From positions 1,178,001 to 1,242,000 of the forward strand of contig NZ_JBBMQM010000001.1 of assembly GCF_038900055.1 (NCBI RefSeq): a stretch of 64,000 nucleotides of DNA, written 5' to 3'. Positions 34,866 through 43,080 of this stretch are shown piece after piece. Source of the stretch: Henriciella sp. AS95. GTDB lineage: Bacteria > Pseudomonadota > Alphaproteobacteria > Caulobacterales > Hyphomonadaceae. Every line of letters begins with the position of its first letter. Position 1 is the first letter of the stretch. The position numbers were made by a program, and so were the translations under genes. Below the pieces are notes generated by a model. It did no database searches. It saw nothing but the letters and a program-made list of their open reading frames with translations, and had not been told where the DNA came from.

Positions 34866-35915
34866 ATGAGCAACAGCAATACGAACGCGTCACAGATCCC
34901 CGCCCATGCGCCCGGTAACCACCCGCCCGTTGCGCAGGGCAAGACCGGGCTGCTGCTGGTCAATCTGGGGACGCCCGATGGTACCGATTACTGGTCCATG
35001 CGGCGCTATCTGTCTGAATTCCTGTCGGACCGGCGCGTCATCGAGATTCATCCGCTGCTCTGGCAGCCTATCCTGCAAGGGCCGATCCTGACCTTCAGAC
35101 CATCAAAGTCTGGCCGGGCCTATAAGAAGGTGTGGATGGAAGAGGGCTCGCCCCTGCTGGTGTATACCAAGCGCCAGGCGGAAAAACTGGCCGAGCGGAT
35201 TGGCAGTGAAGACCTCATCGTCGACTTCGCCATGAATTACGGCAATCCGTCCATCGCGTCGAAGATTGAGAAGCTGAAGGATATGGGCTGTGAGCGCATC
35301 GCGGTGATCGCGCTTTACCCGCAATATTCGGCCACGACGACGGCAAGCGTCTACGACCGCACCTTCGCCGCTCTCGGCAAGATGCGCTGGCAGCCTGCCG
35401 TTCGCACGGCGTCGCAATTTGTCGATATGCCGGCCTATATCAACGCACTGGCCGGCTCGATCACCGATCATATTGCCAGCCTGGATTTTCAGCCCGACCG
35501 CGTTCTGATGAGCTATCACGGCGTGCCGAAAGCCTATCTCGACAAGGGTGACCCGTATCATTGCCAGTGTCACAAGACGACACGGCTGGTCGCCGAGGCG
35601 CTCGGCTGGGAAGCTGGCTTTGCCATGACGACCTTTCAGAGCCGGTTTGGCCCCACGGAATGGCTGCAACCCTATACCGACAAGACGCTGGAAGCGCTGC
35701 CGGACGAAGGCGTGAAGAAGCTGGTCGTGGTGTCCCCGGCCTTTATTTCAGACTGCCTCGAAACCCTGGAAGAGATAGCCATGGAAGGCCGCGATACGTT
35801 CATGGAAGCAGGCGGGACGCATTTCTCCGTCGCGCCCTGTCTCAATGACAGCACCCGGGCGATCGATGTACTGGAAGCGCTGGCCGGGCGCGAGCTTGCC
35901 GGCTGGGTAGACTAG
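34866..35915 (+). CDS. hemH: Ferrochelatase
   Basis: Inserts ferrous iron into protoporphyrin IX, the last step of heme synthesis. 349 residues at the membrane surface. Key segments: GLLLVNLGTPD (about 28-38), KVWMEEGSPLLVYT, VIALYPQYSATTTAS, the metal-binding His218 in MSYHGVPKAYLDKGDPYHCQCHKTT, SRFGPTEWLQPYT and VVSPAFISDCLETLEEI. The CxCH pair is a variant of the family's Cys positions. ATG 34866 matches the family start, although its ribosome-binding site is weak. A RusA-like gene follows after 26 bp. Confidence 0.97.
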   Translation: MSNSNTNASQIPAHAPGNHPPVAQGKTGLLLVNLGTPDGTDYWSMRRYLSEFLSDRRVIEIHPLLWQPILQGPILTFRPSKSGRAYKKVWMEEGSPLLVYTKRQAEKLAERIGSEDLIVDFAMNYGNPSIASKIEKLKDMGCERIAVIALYPQYSATTTASVYDRTFAALGKMRWQPAVRTASQFVDMPAYINALAGSITDHIASLDFQPDRVLMSYHGVPKAYLDKGDPYHCQCHKTTRLVAEALGWEAGFAMTTFQSRFGPTEWLQPYTDKTLEALPDEGVKKLVVVSPAFISDCLETLEEIAMEGRDTFMEAGGTHFSVAPCLNDSTRAIDVLEALAGRELAGWVD

Positions 35916-35941
35916 GTTGCCCGGTTCGATACGCTGACGCC

Positions 35942-36298
35942 ATGGACGAGTGGATCAAGAACGGCAAGGTTCGTGCCCGGATCACTGACGAAGGCGCGCT
36001 GGAAGTGCGTTGTTTCGGGCTGACGACGCAGGCGAAATATTACAAGCCGCTGCTGAGGGAATTCTTCCGTAAGGATTTCACGCGTCTGCGTCCGGGGCAT
36101 GGCGATTATGCCGTCCACATCGTGATGGAATATACCGGCGATCCGCCGTGGATGGATCTCGACAATCTTGCCAAGGCGCTTCTCGACAGCGTGACAGGAA
36201 ACGCCTTTGTCGACGATCATCAGGTGGCCCGTCTTCTGGTCGAGCGCAGGGTTGGCGACCGCGAAGGCATCTATATGCGCGTCGAGGCGATGGATTGA
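35942..36298 (+). CDS. RusA-like Holliday-junction resolvase
   Basis: 118 residues matching the RusA nuclease fold, a homodimer that cuts four-way DNA junctions. The catalytic acidic motif is WMDLDNLAKALLDSVTGNAFVDDHQVARL: Asp72, Asp74 and Asp91 correspond to the metal-binding aspartates, and a conserved Lys78 lies in between. RusA genes usually sit in prophages, but no phage genes surround this one. Its stop codon lies within the first of two 25-nt direct repeats bounding the next gene pair. Confidence 0.85.
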   Translation: MDEWIKNGKVRARITDEGALEVRCFGLTTQAKYYKPLLREFFRKDFTRLRPGHGDYAVHIVMEYTGDPPWMDLDNLAKALLDSVTGNAFVDDHQVARLLVERRVGDREGIYMRVEAMD

Positions 36299-36317
36299 AT
36301 TTGCAGCTTGAATTCAG
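36293..36317. repeat. 25-nt direct repeat, left copy
   Basis: Matches 37661-37685 at 23 of 25 positions (core GATTGAATTTGCAGCTT exact). It begins at the RusA stop codon. The pair encloses two paralogous genes. Confidence 0.75.
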
Positions 36318-36335
36318 AAGGGTGGCTGAACCGGT

Positions 36336-36863
36336 TCAGGCCGACTGAACTTCATTTTTCTCCTGCATCATCGCAACAACAGATCGCTCACGTTCATTCA
36401 GGTCGCTCTGGTCGAGTGTGCTGAAATCCGGCGGCGACTCTGCGATCATCGCTTCGCCAAACATCATTTCCTCCATGCGCATGGAGATGACGAGGAATGA
36501 ATTCACGTGCGAGGGCTTCCAGCCTGCGTACAGCATGGTCTTCTTGAACAGGGCGTAGCCGGTCGGAATGGACTGGGTTCGATAGGTCGCCCATTCCTTG
36601 GTCAAGGCAGTGAAGTGCGTTGATGGCGCGACCCGACCGAATGCCGTAGGTGGCAGGCGGTCGACGGTCTGGTCGATAGCAGAGAGTCGGCCCCCGGCAT
36701 TGGCCAGCTCCGTCCAGAGCTGAGCGCCATAGAAATCAAACGCTTCCTTGCATTTCTCCGTCGCCGCGCCGATGGCGTCATATGTGGTCTGGAAATCAAG
36801 ACCGACCTTGTTCGGTGACACATCATGGCCCATCGGCCCTCGAATCAGTTCGGCTTCAAGCAT
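36336..36863 (-). CDS. Unknown protein, paralogue of the preceding gene (tandem pair, second)
   Basis: 175 cytosolic residues, no known family. It shares the order and key residues of the upstream gene: an alternating helix pattern, a VDxxVDxLPPxAFG motif (DQTVDRLPPTAFG), HF, a W in EWATY, then YAGWKPSHVNSF. It overlaps the upstream paralogue by 8 bp, so the two are one transcript. The pair arose by duplication and may form a heteromer. It lies between two 25-nt direct repeats. Confidence 0.65.
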   Translation of the reverse strand: MLEAELIRGPMGHDVSPNKVGLDFQTTYDAIGAATEKCKEAFDFYGAQLWTELANAGGRLSAIDQTVDRLPPTAFGRVAPSTHFTALTKEWATYRTQSIPTGYALFKKTMLYAGWKPSHVNSFLVISMRMEEMMFGEAMIAESPPDFSTLDQSDLNERERSVVAMMQEKNEVQSA

Positions 36864-37458
36864 GACCGGCAGCTCCCATGAATTTCTCCGCCTCGGCGCT
36901 CAGATGAGCGTAGACCTGCAATTCAGATTCGCTGATCTCCAGGTTTTCCGGCAGGTGCTCGCGCCCGAGTGGGTCGCGTGTCAGAGAGGGCAGCTCCCGG
37001 ATTCCGCCGGTCCGGTAGCTCAACCAGTATGCATTGGCATCGCCCGGCCGCCATCCAGCGAGGATCGCATAGGTTTTGAAGCGTGTGTGCTCGGCTTTTT
37101 CGTCTTCCGTCGTGGCGCGGGCCCATTGATGCGCGATATAGGCGAAATGTTCGGTGGGTAGCTTGCCGAACGCCCATGGCGGGAGTTCGTCGACCATCTC
37201 ATCCACATACTGGCTGTTTTGCGCAATCTCGCGAAGCGCGAAGAACAGAGCGACACCAAAGGGCTCGCCCGCGTCTGCTTTCGACACAGCCGTCGCGAAG
37301 GCGGTCTCCAGTTTGGCTGGCTCGGTCATCAGGTCACGGGCGGTTACCGAGAAATCCTCTGGACGTGTGAAGTCGGCTTCGCGGCCCGATTGAGGCGAAT
37401 CGGCGGAAGCATCTTCGCTGCGTTTGTTCTTCTTCCGGCTGAACAATTTACCCAGCAT
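36856..37458 (-). CDS. Unknown protein, tandem paralogue pair, first gene
   Basis: 200 residues. A basic, charged N-terminus (LGKLFSRKKNKRSEDAS) could touch membrane phosphate or nucleic acid. The core has FGVALFFALREIAQNSQYVDEMVDELPPWAFGKLPTEHFAYIAHQWA and YAILAGWRPGDANAYW, which align with the downstream gene. There is no catalytic signature and no homologue that I recognise. The third of three consecutive ATGs (37458) stands six bases after CAGGAG and is chosen as start. Confidence 0.65.
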   Translation of the reverse strand: MLGKLFSRKKNKRSEDASADSPQSGREADFTRPEDFSVTARDLMTEPAKLETAFATAVSKADAGEPFGVALFFALREIAQNSQYVDEMVDELPPWAFGKLPTEHFAYIAHQWARATTEDEKAEHTRFKTYAILAGWRPGDANAYWLSYRTGGIRELPSLTRDPLGREHLPENLEISESELQVYAHLSAEAEKFMGAAGHA

Positions 37459-37534
37459 CATCATCTCCTGCGCTCGCATTGCCCTATGAGTATTGGCGCG
37501 GGATCGGGAGAAATCGGTTCATTCCCGGATTGAT

Positions 37535-37620
37535 TTATTTTTGTCATCGCCGGCGAGGGCAGGTGAACGGCCCAGCATCCGTCTTATGGATACTGGATCA
37601 CGGCCGGCAGGGCGCAGGGT
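37535..37620. repeat. Degenerate alphaproteobacterial palindromic intergenic element
   Basis: The stretch with GCCGGCGAGGGCAGG and TACTGGATCACGGCCGGC resembles the dispersed palindromic elements of this class. The stem is imperfect. It lies in the 293-bp gap before the MAPEG gene, which otherwise holds only the right direct repeat. Confidence 0.35.
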
Positions 37621-37660
37621 GGGCGATCGCAACGGCCTATCTATGAGCGTCCGGGCAACC

Positions 37661-37685
37661 GATTGAATTTGCAGCTTTAATTTAG
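37661..37685. repeat. 25-nt direct repeat, right copy
   Basis: Second copy of the 36293-36317 repeat in the same orientation, 1368 bp away, followed by the MAPEG gene. Confidence 0.75.
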
Positions 37686-37751
37686 CGAAATGGAAAATCA
37701 GACCGAACAGGAATACGCTCAATAAAACTAAAACGGGAAGGAAGCGCCACC

Positions 37752-38150
37752 ATGTCTCAGGAATTGATGTATCTGTTCGGTTCGATTGTCATTTTGATCG
37801 GTTTGCTAGTGGCGCAGGCGGCAAACACCGTCGTCCACAATGGTATGGGCTACGCCGTTGGCCCTCGGGATGAAGCTGCCCGTGAAAACGTGTTTTCCGG
37901 CCGTGTGAAACGAACGATTTCCAATCATATCGAAGGCCTAGTGTTATTCGGATTTGCGATCCTGATCATCGAGACGGCAGACCTTGAAAACAGCGTGACC
38001 AAGATGGGCGCGGCGCTGTATTTCTGGTCACGCCTTGCCTATGCGCCGATCTATCTTCTGGGCATCTCTGTCATTCGCACCATCGTCTGGTCAGTGGGCC
38101 TCTTCGGGACGCTGATGGTACTCTACGTCTGCGCGACCGGCGCGCTCTAG
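37752..38150 (+). CDS. MAPEG family membrane protein
   Basis: 132 residues and four hydrophobic helices in the layout of the MAPEG superfamily (microsomal glutathione transferase relatives): ELMYLFGSIVILIGLLVAQAANTV, then R-x-x-x-N-H-x-E as RTISNHIEGLVLFG, FWSRLAYAPIYLLGISVIRTIVW and a last helix. The NHxE motif marks the glutathione-type site. Bacterial members detoxify reactive lipids or are uncharacterised. AAGGAAG lies upstream of the ATG. Confidence 0.88.
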   Translation: MSQELMYLFGSIVILIGLLVAQAANTVVHNGMGYAVGPRDEAARENVFSGRVKRTISNHIEGLVLFGFAILIIETADLENSVTKMGAALYFWSRLAYAPIYLLGISVIRTIVWSVGLFGTLMVLYVCATGAL

Positions 38151-38177
38151 TCACGCCCGGCGGCGGATTTCTGCCTG

Positions 38178-38690
38178 TCAGAACCGCTTGAAGGGTTTCG
38201 GGGCGGCGGTGGCGGTGGCCGTGGCGACGACCTTGCCGTCGGGATCCATGCATCTCGCTTCCGAGAAGCAGACCGTCTTTCCGAATTTCAGGATCTTTGC
38301 CTCAACCCTGGCCGGGCCAACGAAAAGCGGGGCGAGGTAGGAGACTTTCATCTCGAGTGTCGGCGCCGTCATCGTTACATTCGATGCGATGATGATGTTG
38401 GTCGAGATGGCTTCGTCGAGCATGGCGCCGATAAAGCCGCCCTGAATGGCGCCTGTGGGATTGGCAAAGCTTTCATCGGCGACAAAGTCGACGACGACCC
38501 GCATCTCATCCTGGTGGACTTCGGCAAGCTGCATGCCCAGCGTATTTGAGCAGGCGGGGCGCTTATCCGAATTGCGAAAACGCGCGAGCATTTCAGCGTC
38601 GCTAAGGCGCGGTTTTTCCTCGTTCGGATCAGCCAATGGCCTACTTTCGGCGGAACGCTTCGAAATTGACGACCGTGCCGTTGCCGTCAT
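38178..38690 (-). CDS. PaaI/4HBT-family hot-dog thioesterase
   Basis: 170 residues. A hot-dog fold follows a charged N-terminal segment: LGMQLAEVHQDEMRVVVDFVADESFANPTGAIQGGFIGAMLDEAIS (with the helix-capping GAIQGGFIGAMLDEA and its Asp) and MKVSYLAPLFVGPARVEAKILKFGKTVCFSEARCMDPDGKVVATATAT. It hydrolyses acyl- or aryl-CoA thioesters. The ATG at 38690 puts its first 50 bp inside sspB; a TTG at 38636 just after the sspB stop is an alternative start. Neither has a strong ribosome-binding site. Confidence 0.85.
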   Translation of the reverse strand: MTATARSSISKRSAESRPLADPNEEKPRLSDAEMLARFRNSDKRPACSNTLGMQLAEVHQDEMRVVVDFVADESFANPTGAIQGGFIGAMLDEAISTNIIIASNVTMTAPTLEMKVSYLAPLFVGPARVEAKILKFGKTVCFSEARCMDPDGKVVATATATAAPKPFKRF

Positions 38691-39138
38691 CGCCGGAGGC
38701 TAGCTTCTGCTCATTGGCCTGGGGATTTGCCATGGCCGCAGCAGCAGGAGCGACGACGTCCTGACCCGTCGACGTTGCGGAGTCATTCTTCTCGAAGGAA
38801 AGGCCGAAATTCACGGCTGGATCGACGAAGCGGGACAGCGCTGCGAACGGGATGGAGAGGTGCTGAGGCACGCCATTGAATTTGAGGATGACTTCGAAAT
38901 GTCCGTCAAAAACTTCCAGGTCCCAGAACTGGTGCTGGACGACAATGGTCATCTCTTCAGGAAACCGTTCGACAAGGTGCTCGGCCATTTTTACGCCCGG
39001 CGCCTTGGTGCGGAAGGTCACATAGAAATGGTGGTCGCCAGGTGCTGCCCCATTGCGAGCGGTCTCGCGAAGGGCTTCCCGGACCACGCCTCGCATGGCA
39101 GCCTGAGTAAGCGCTTCGTAGCCGATATAATCCGTCAT
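38641..39138 (-). CDS. sspB: SspB-type ClpXP adaptor (alphaproteobacterial)
   Basis: About 165 residues. It delivers tmRNA-tagged proteins to the ClpXP protease. The core (about 5-110) matches alpha-type SspB: DYIGYEALTQAAMRGVVREALRETA, HHFYVTFRTKAPGVKMAEHLVERFPEEMTIVVQHQFWDL and VILKFNGVPQHLSIPFAALSRFVDPAVNFGL. A flexible linker leads to a C-terminal peptide of the ClpX-docking sort (GTVVNFEAFRRK). The second ATG (39138) fits the family start better than 39147. The tmRNA gene lies about 0.5 kb upstream on the same strand. Confidence 0.93.
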   Translation of the reverse strand: MTDYIGYEALTQAAMRGVVREALRETARNGAAPGDHHFYVTFRTKAPGVKMAEHLVERFPEEMTIVVQHQFWDLEVFDGHFEVILKFNGVPQHLSIPFAALSRFVDPAVNFGLSFEKNDSATSTGQDVVAPAAAAMANPQANEQKLASGDDGNGTVVNFEAFRRK

Positions 39139-39265
39139 CCAGTCCATCCCTGTCTATAGGTACGTTTTAAGGCAGAATTTGGCGCATTCAACTCGCTTCG
39201 TTCAGAAAGCGAGGCTATTTTACCACGTTCGCGCGCCGACGTTTATAATTCTCGTTACAGCACAT

Positions 39266-39302
39266 AAAAAAGGCCCGCACTGCAATAATACAAGCGCGGG
39301 CC
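39266..39302 (-). terminator. Intrinsic terminator of the small membrane protein gene
   Basis: On the minus strand GGCCCGC and GCGGGCC enclose a 17-nt loop and are followed by TTTTTT. It starts 22 nt after the stop at 39324. Confidence 0.8.
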
Positions 39303-39323
39303 GTATTTTAGTTTTGGCTAAAA

Positions 39324-39524
39324 TTAGCCGCTGGGCTCACCATCGGATGCGACGGTCTCATCTTTGGCGCGCGTATGCGTGACTGCAGTGATGAGGCCGA
39401 TGCCCAATAGCACCACGGCGCCGATCGCAACCCACTGGCCCGGTAGTCCGAGCGCAACTGCTGCCCAGATCAGACCGCCCAGAAAGATCACAAAGCCTAA
39501 AATATACAGTGCGAAAGATGACAT
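39324..39524 (-). CDS. Two-helix small membrane protein
   Basis: 66 residues: two hydrophobic helices (about 5-25 and 28-48) with a short PGQW turn and an acidic cytosolic tail (AKDETVASDGEPSG). GGAG stands eight bases before the ATG, and an intrinsic terminator follows. No family recognised. It lies between ssrA and sspB on the same strand, but the terminators on both sides suggest an independent transcript. Confidence 0.75.
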   Translation of the reverse strand: MSSFALYILGFVIFLGGLIWAAVALGLPGQWVAIGAVVLLGIGLITAVTHTRAKDETVASDGEPSG

Positions 39525-39599
39525 AGTTTACTCCATTCGTTTCAGGAGCAACGCCAAAGCCTGTCCGGCTGTTCCGGCAGGGAGGAAAAAAGGGGGTAA

Positions 39600-39916
39600 G
39601 GTGGAGGCTTCTGTTGCCAGGCGCCTCCGGGCCCCGCCTAAGGCGCTGAAGCCCTAGGAGTTAAGTTCGGTTCACTTACCGACCGCTTACGCGGCCATCA
39701 GTTCACCTTCAGCAAAGTTGTCATTTGCAACTATTGTTGAGTGAGCTTCTAACGGAGCTCATCCGGGCGAAGGCATCGTCTTTACACGTCCGTCGATCCT
39801 ATTTCGCCCCCAAAACCGTCCCGCTGAAGGAAGGGATATTGGTGGAGGCGCCGGGTACCGCCCCCGGGTCCGAACCGCTTATTACACGCGCGTTTATCGC
39901 CATAGTCCCGAAGGAC
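39600..39916 (-). ncRNA. ssrA: tmRNA, two-piece circularly permuted form
   Basis: Rescues stalled ribosomes and adds a degradation tag. Order on the minus strand: the acceptor half first (about 39916-39840), ending GGCGCCTCCACCA at 39840. A 28-nt intervening loop (39839-39812) follows, and then the coding half from GGGGGCG at 39811. Those seven bases pair fully with CGCCTCC of the acceptor end, including the G3-U70 wobble that marks alanine tRNAs. GATCGACGG follows as in other tmRNAs. The tag frame is 39728-39687. The outer ends are approximate: a TATATT -10 box is at 39928-39923, and a stem plus T-run lies near 39628-39586. Confidence 0.93.
39687..39728 (-). CDS. ssrA: tmRNA-encoded degradation tag ANDNFAEGELMAA
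   Basis: Resume codon GCA at 39728 opens a 13-codon frame ending in TAA. The product, ANDNFAEGELMAA, has the ANDNFAE start found in alphaproteobacterial tags and the terminal small/hydrophobic residues recognised by ClpX. The AANDNFAE-type stretch is what SspB binds. It is not a free-standing gene; it is read only by trans-translation. Confidence 0.93.
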   Translation of the reverse strand, partial: ANDNFAEGELMAA

Positions 39917-39956
39917 ACATTTAATATAGCGCTGCGGGCGCCCCCTTAAAAGGGCG

Positions 39957-41285
39957 TCAGTGTGATATTCTGAGATCCGAAATCGAGCTGGCGATGGCCT
40001 GGTAGGCTGAGCGGAGCTGTTCGCCGTTCTGCGGGGTAAAGAAGGATTCGGCGTCACTGGCGCAGTACTGAAGCACCTCTTCGCCGGCCGAGGGCGCCTG
40101 GAAGGCCACCGAATAGATGACGATATCTGCGGCCTTGATGTTGTCGCACACTTTCTTGGCCTGCCAGGTCGACGACCCGATACCGGGGTCACCGACAGTA
40201 TTGAAGGCACCGTCTGTCATCAGCACGATTGCTTTCGCGCTATCTGGCTCATCATAGGGAAGCGGCGCGCTCGTCGTCGGAAGAAGCGATGCCCATTCCG
40301 GGGAGATCATGTACCATCCCCACGCCACACCCAGATGGCCGGCGGTATTGCCGCCTGCTTCGAGCGCTTCGATATAAGCGTTGAGGCTCTCCTCATTCGC
40401 AGTGAGTTCGAGCGGAGGGCTGGCATTGTCGCAATCGTTCCGGTCGAAGACGTCAGCGCCTTCAAGGTATTGGCCAGGGCCGGGCAGGACTGCCGTGAAC
40501 GCTTCGCTGCCGCCGCGTTCAAACACACATGTTGTGGTGTAGTCGAAATCCCTCCAGCGACCATCGCTGTAATAGGTATAGGTCTGGTTGGGAGACTGGC
40601 CCGTCACATCCTCGAAATAGGGTCCGGCTTTGAAGGCCCCGTTATAGGAGACCATGGACAAGCGCACATCGTCTTCATGACCCGGCTGCGGATCATCCGG
40701 GATGAGAATGTCCACCGCGTCATAGGCGGCGACCTTCAGATCTGAGATTCGGGTCCCGGACATTGAGCCCGACACGTCAAACACGAAGCTGACATCGACC
40801 TTGCCAATCCCGTACGCCGTTCCGGTTTCGACCTTGAACTTCATTTCCTCGATACCGGCAATCGCTGACAGGGTCGTGTTCATGATGCACTGGGCCGCCG
40901 CCTCGACTTCCGTATCGTCTATGGTGACGGTGGGCTGGTCGCATTCGAGATTGTATTCGGTGTTTGAGATCACCGAGTAGAAATAATTGTTGACGACATT
41001 TGTGACTTCCGTCGCGCTGGCGCCGCTCTGATAGGCGCGCGTGCCGGCGATCACTGCGGCATCCAGGCTGTACTGTGCCTTGGCCTTCTTCTGGGTCAGC
41101 AATTGGAAATCGATCGCGAAGCCGGCGATGAAAGCAATCGGCAGTATCGCCAGAGCAAACAGCACGATGACTTGCCCGCCCTCGCGAACCGTCAAGGATC
41201 TTATGTGCGAGAATGCGCGATCGCCGAGGGCTTCCAGCCTGAGCGGACGCACTGTGTTCTTGCACAGAGAAACAGGTATCGACAT
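39957..41285 (-). CDS. TadG-like pilus-assembly protein with von Willebrand A domain (first paralogue)
   Basis: 442 residues. A Tad/Flp-type N-terminal anchor helix (about 38-60, GGQVIVLFALAILPIAFIAGFAIDF) is followed by QYSLDAAVIAGTRAYQ. A von Willebrand A domain begins with the metal-site motif DVSGSMS (Asp170, Ser172, Ser174), then VLMTDGAFN and a C-terminal helix. The bulk should lie outside the cytoplasmic membrane, linked to tight-adherence pili. It aligns over its whole length with the upstream gene. A GGGGG tract precedes ATG 41285. No tad secretion genes are in the window. Confidence 0.88.
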   Translation of the reverse strand: MSIPVSLCKNTVRPLRLEALGDRAFSHIRSLTVREGGQVIVLFALAILPIAFIAGFAIDFQLLTQKKAKAQYSLDAAVIAGTRAYQSGASATEVTNVVNNYFYSVISNTEYNLECDQPTVTIDDTEVEAAAQCIMNTTLSAIAGIEEMKFKVETGTAYGIGKVDVSFVFDVSGSMSGTRISDLKVAAYDAVDILIPDDPQPGHEDDVRLSMVSYNGAFKAGPYFEDVTGQSPNQTYTYYSDGRWRDFDYTTTCVFERGGSEAFTAVLPGPGQYLEGADVFDRNDCDNASPPLELTANEESLNAYIEALEAGGNTAGHLGVAWGWYMISPEWASLLPTTSAPLPYDEPDSAKAIVLMTDGAFNTVGDPGIGSSTWQAKKVCDNIKAADIVIYSVAFQAPSAGEEVLQYCASDAESFFTPQNGEQLRSAYQAIASSISDLRISH

Positions 41286-41372
41286 GGCACACCCCCGCAA
41301 ACACCACCCAGCAACGGATAGACTATCGCTTGCTTCTCTTGCCGGGGGTTTTAGGTGAACCGTCCAATTGAG

Positions 41373-41411
41373 ACAGGCCGGACAGGGTGTTATTAACCCT
41401 GCCCGGCCTGT
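41373..41411 (-). other. Long hairpin between the two TadG-like genes
   Basis: ACAGGCCGG...CAGGGT pairs with ACCCTG...CCGGCCTGT around a GTTATTA loop (about 15 bp, one or two interruptions). No T-run follows. It may stabilise the upstream mRNA end or act as a weak terminator in this minus-strand pair. Confidence 0.55.
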
Positions 41412-41430
41412 GCTGATTATCCGTCTGAGT

Positions 41431-42942
41431 CTAGCTCTTGATACGCAGGTCCGCGATGGACTGGGCAATCGACTGATAGCTCTTCTTCAGTTCGAGACCG
41501 TTGGTTGCCTTGAACGCGAATTCGGGGCCAGACGCACAGTATTCCAGGACTTCCTCGCCCTTTTCGGGAGCTTCGAATGCGACCGTGTAGATGACGATGT
41601 CTTCTTTCTTGATCTCGTCACACAGTTTTCTGGCTTGCTCGTTTGAGTCCCCTTGTGAGACGTGGTGCTCGTTCAGGAAGTCACCATCCGTCATAATGAT
41701 CATCGCTTTCACCGAGTCCGGCTCGTCATAAGGAAGCGGTGTCGCTTTTACATCAAATACGTCGCCCCAGCGCTCGGAGATGAGATACCAGCCCCATTCA
41801 ATGCCCTGGTGGCCAGCCGTACCGCCACTCGCCCAAAGATCATCGATGTACTTGGCGATTTGGGTTGAATTGTCGTTGAGTTCAAAAGGCTCGACGTTCC
41901 GGCAGGACGTGCCGGTCGTATTCCAGCGGTCGCGGTAGTCGTCCCAGTAGGCAAATCCAGCCGACAGGAAGCCTTCTTCATTGTTGCCAGTGTCACTGGC
42001 GTTCAGTGACCGCTCCGGCAACTCGCTGACAAGGGCACCCATTGGGAGTTGTTCAGGCTGGGTGTCACTGAACGCGTGGTCTCCAGCGCGTTCCCAGACA
42101 CAGGTCGATGTCATGGTCTTGTAAACCGTTTCCTGAACATCGACCCAGCGTTCTTTCTCAACCTCTTCCTCGCGACACTGGTACTCATACTGACGGCACC
42201 AGCCAAATCGCCCAGTAAACCTTGTACACACATAACCGCACTCTTCTTCGGTTTCGATGTAGGTTTCGCGTTTCTGGGTATTGTTCGTGGCCGTGTATGT
42301 CCGGCGTGGTTTCAGGCCGGTCACTTCTTCGAAGTAGTCACCCGCATTCACCATGTCATTATAGGCGACCATGGCGATGCGAACGTCGCCTTCGCCGGAT
42401 GAGCCTGGCTCTGGCAGAATGGTGTCTGCAGCATCCTTTGCCGCTTCCTTGAGGTCTGAAAGCTTGGTGCCCCAGCTCATGGAGCCTGAAATGTCGAAGA
42501 CGAAAGCCACATCGAGTTTACTGATGCCATAAGTGGCAGCCGCGTTGACTTTGAATGTCACGCGTTCCTGGCCGATGACCCGCGAAAGCGTGGTCGGCTG
42601 GTAACAGACTGTGGAGGCTTCAATGTTTTCGTCGTCGATAAATTCGATGGCGAGAGATTCGCAGGTCAGACCGCCGGTTTCTGTGCTGGTCATCGCTTCG
42701 AAATAGGCGCGTGTGTGCTTGCGAACCTCCGCCTTGCTGTTGGTGCTTTGCATCATGCGCGCACCAGCCAGGACAGCTGAATCGATCGAATGCTGAACCT
42801 TGCCCTTTTTGGAAAAAGCCAGCTGGAGATCGATCGCAAAGCCCGCAACCGCGATGATCGGAACCATCGTCAGTGCAAAAATCATGGACACATTGGCCCG
42901 CTTATCGGCGCGGAAATTTTTTGTTTTACCCAACCCAAACAT
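41431..42942 (-). CDS. TadG-like pilus-assembly protein with von Willebrand A domain (second paralogue)
   Basis: 503 residues with the same plan as its downstream neighbour: anchor helix (about 18-40, [23 protein letters not shown]), [14 protein letters not shown], metal site DISGSMS (Asp150, Ser152, Ser154), then [11 protein letters not shown]. Shared stretches include [15 protein letters not shown] and PLPYDEPDS. It alone carries a cysteine-rich charged insertion at about 232-265 (Cys235, 239, 249, 256). GGAG lies eight bases before ATG 42942, which is preferred over a longer frame. Extracellular adhesion or pilus function is inferred from the family. Confidence 0.88.
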   Translation of the reverse strand: MFGLGKTKNFRADKRANVSMIFALTMVPIIAVAGFAIDLQLAFSKKGKVQHSIDSAVLAGARMMQSTNSKAEVRKHTRAYFEAMTSTETGGLTCESLAIEFIDDENIEASTVCYQPTTLSRVIGQERVTFKVNAAATYGISKLDVAFVFDISGSMSWGTKLSDLKEAAKDAADTILPEPGSSGEGDVRIAMVAYNDMVNAGDYFEEVTGLKPRRTYTATNNTQKRETYIETEEECGYVCTRFTGRFGWCRQYEYQCREEEVEKERWVDVQETVYKTMTSTCVWERAGDHAFSDTQPEQLPMGALVSELPERSLNASDTGNNEEGFLSAGFAYWDDYRDRWNTTGTSCRNVEPFELNDNSTQIAKYIDDLWASGGTAGHQGIEWGWYLISERWGDVFDVKATPLPYDEPDSVKAMIIMTDGDFLNEHHVSQGDSNEQARKLCDEIKKEDIVIYTVAFEAPEKGEEVLEYCASGPEFAFKATNGLELKKSYQSIAQSIADLRIKS

Positions 42943-43080
42943 TGTACTAGCTCCAGCTATTATGCCGTACCCGTACGGTGTGCAGATGAAAGTCACGCTT
43001 AAGCCAAGCCCGGTTTTGTCTGCATCGAGGAAGGAGTTTGTTAACTTCCTGTCAGGCGGATCGAGCGTTTTTCACGGGTT

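Noticed and set aside
35942-36298. RusA-like gene considered as evidence of a prophage
   Set aside because: No integrase, terminase, capsid or lysis gene lies around it; hemH and MAPEG genes flank the area.
39725-39949. 74-residue plus-strand frame in the gap beside the pilus gene
   Set aside because: It is the complement of tmRNA; structure and tag frame are on the minus strand.
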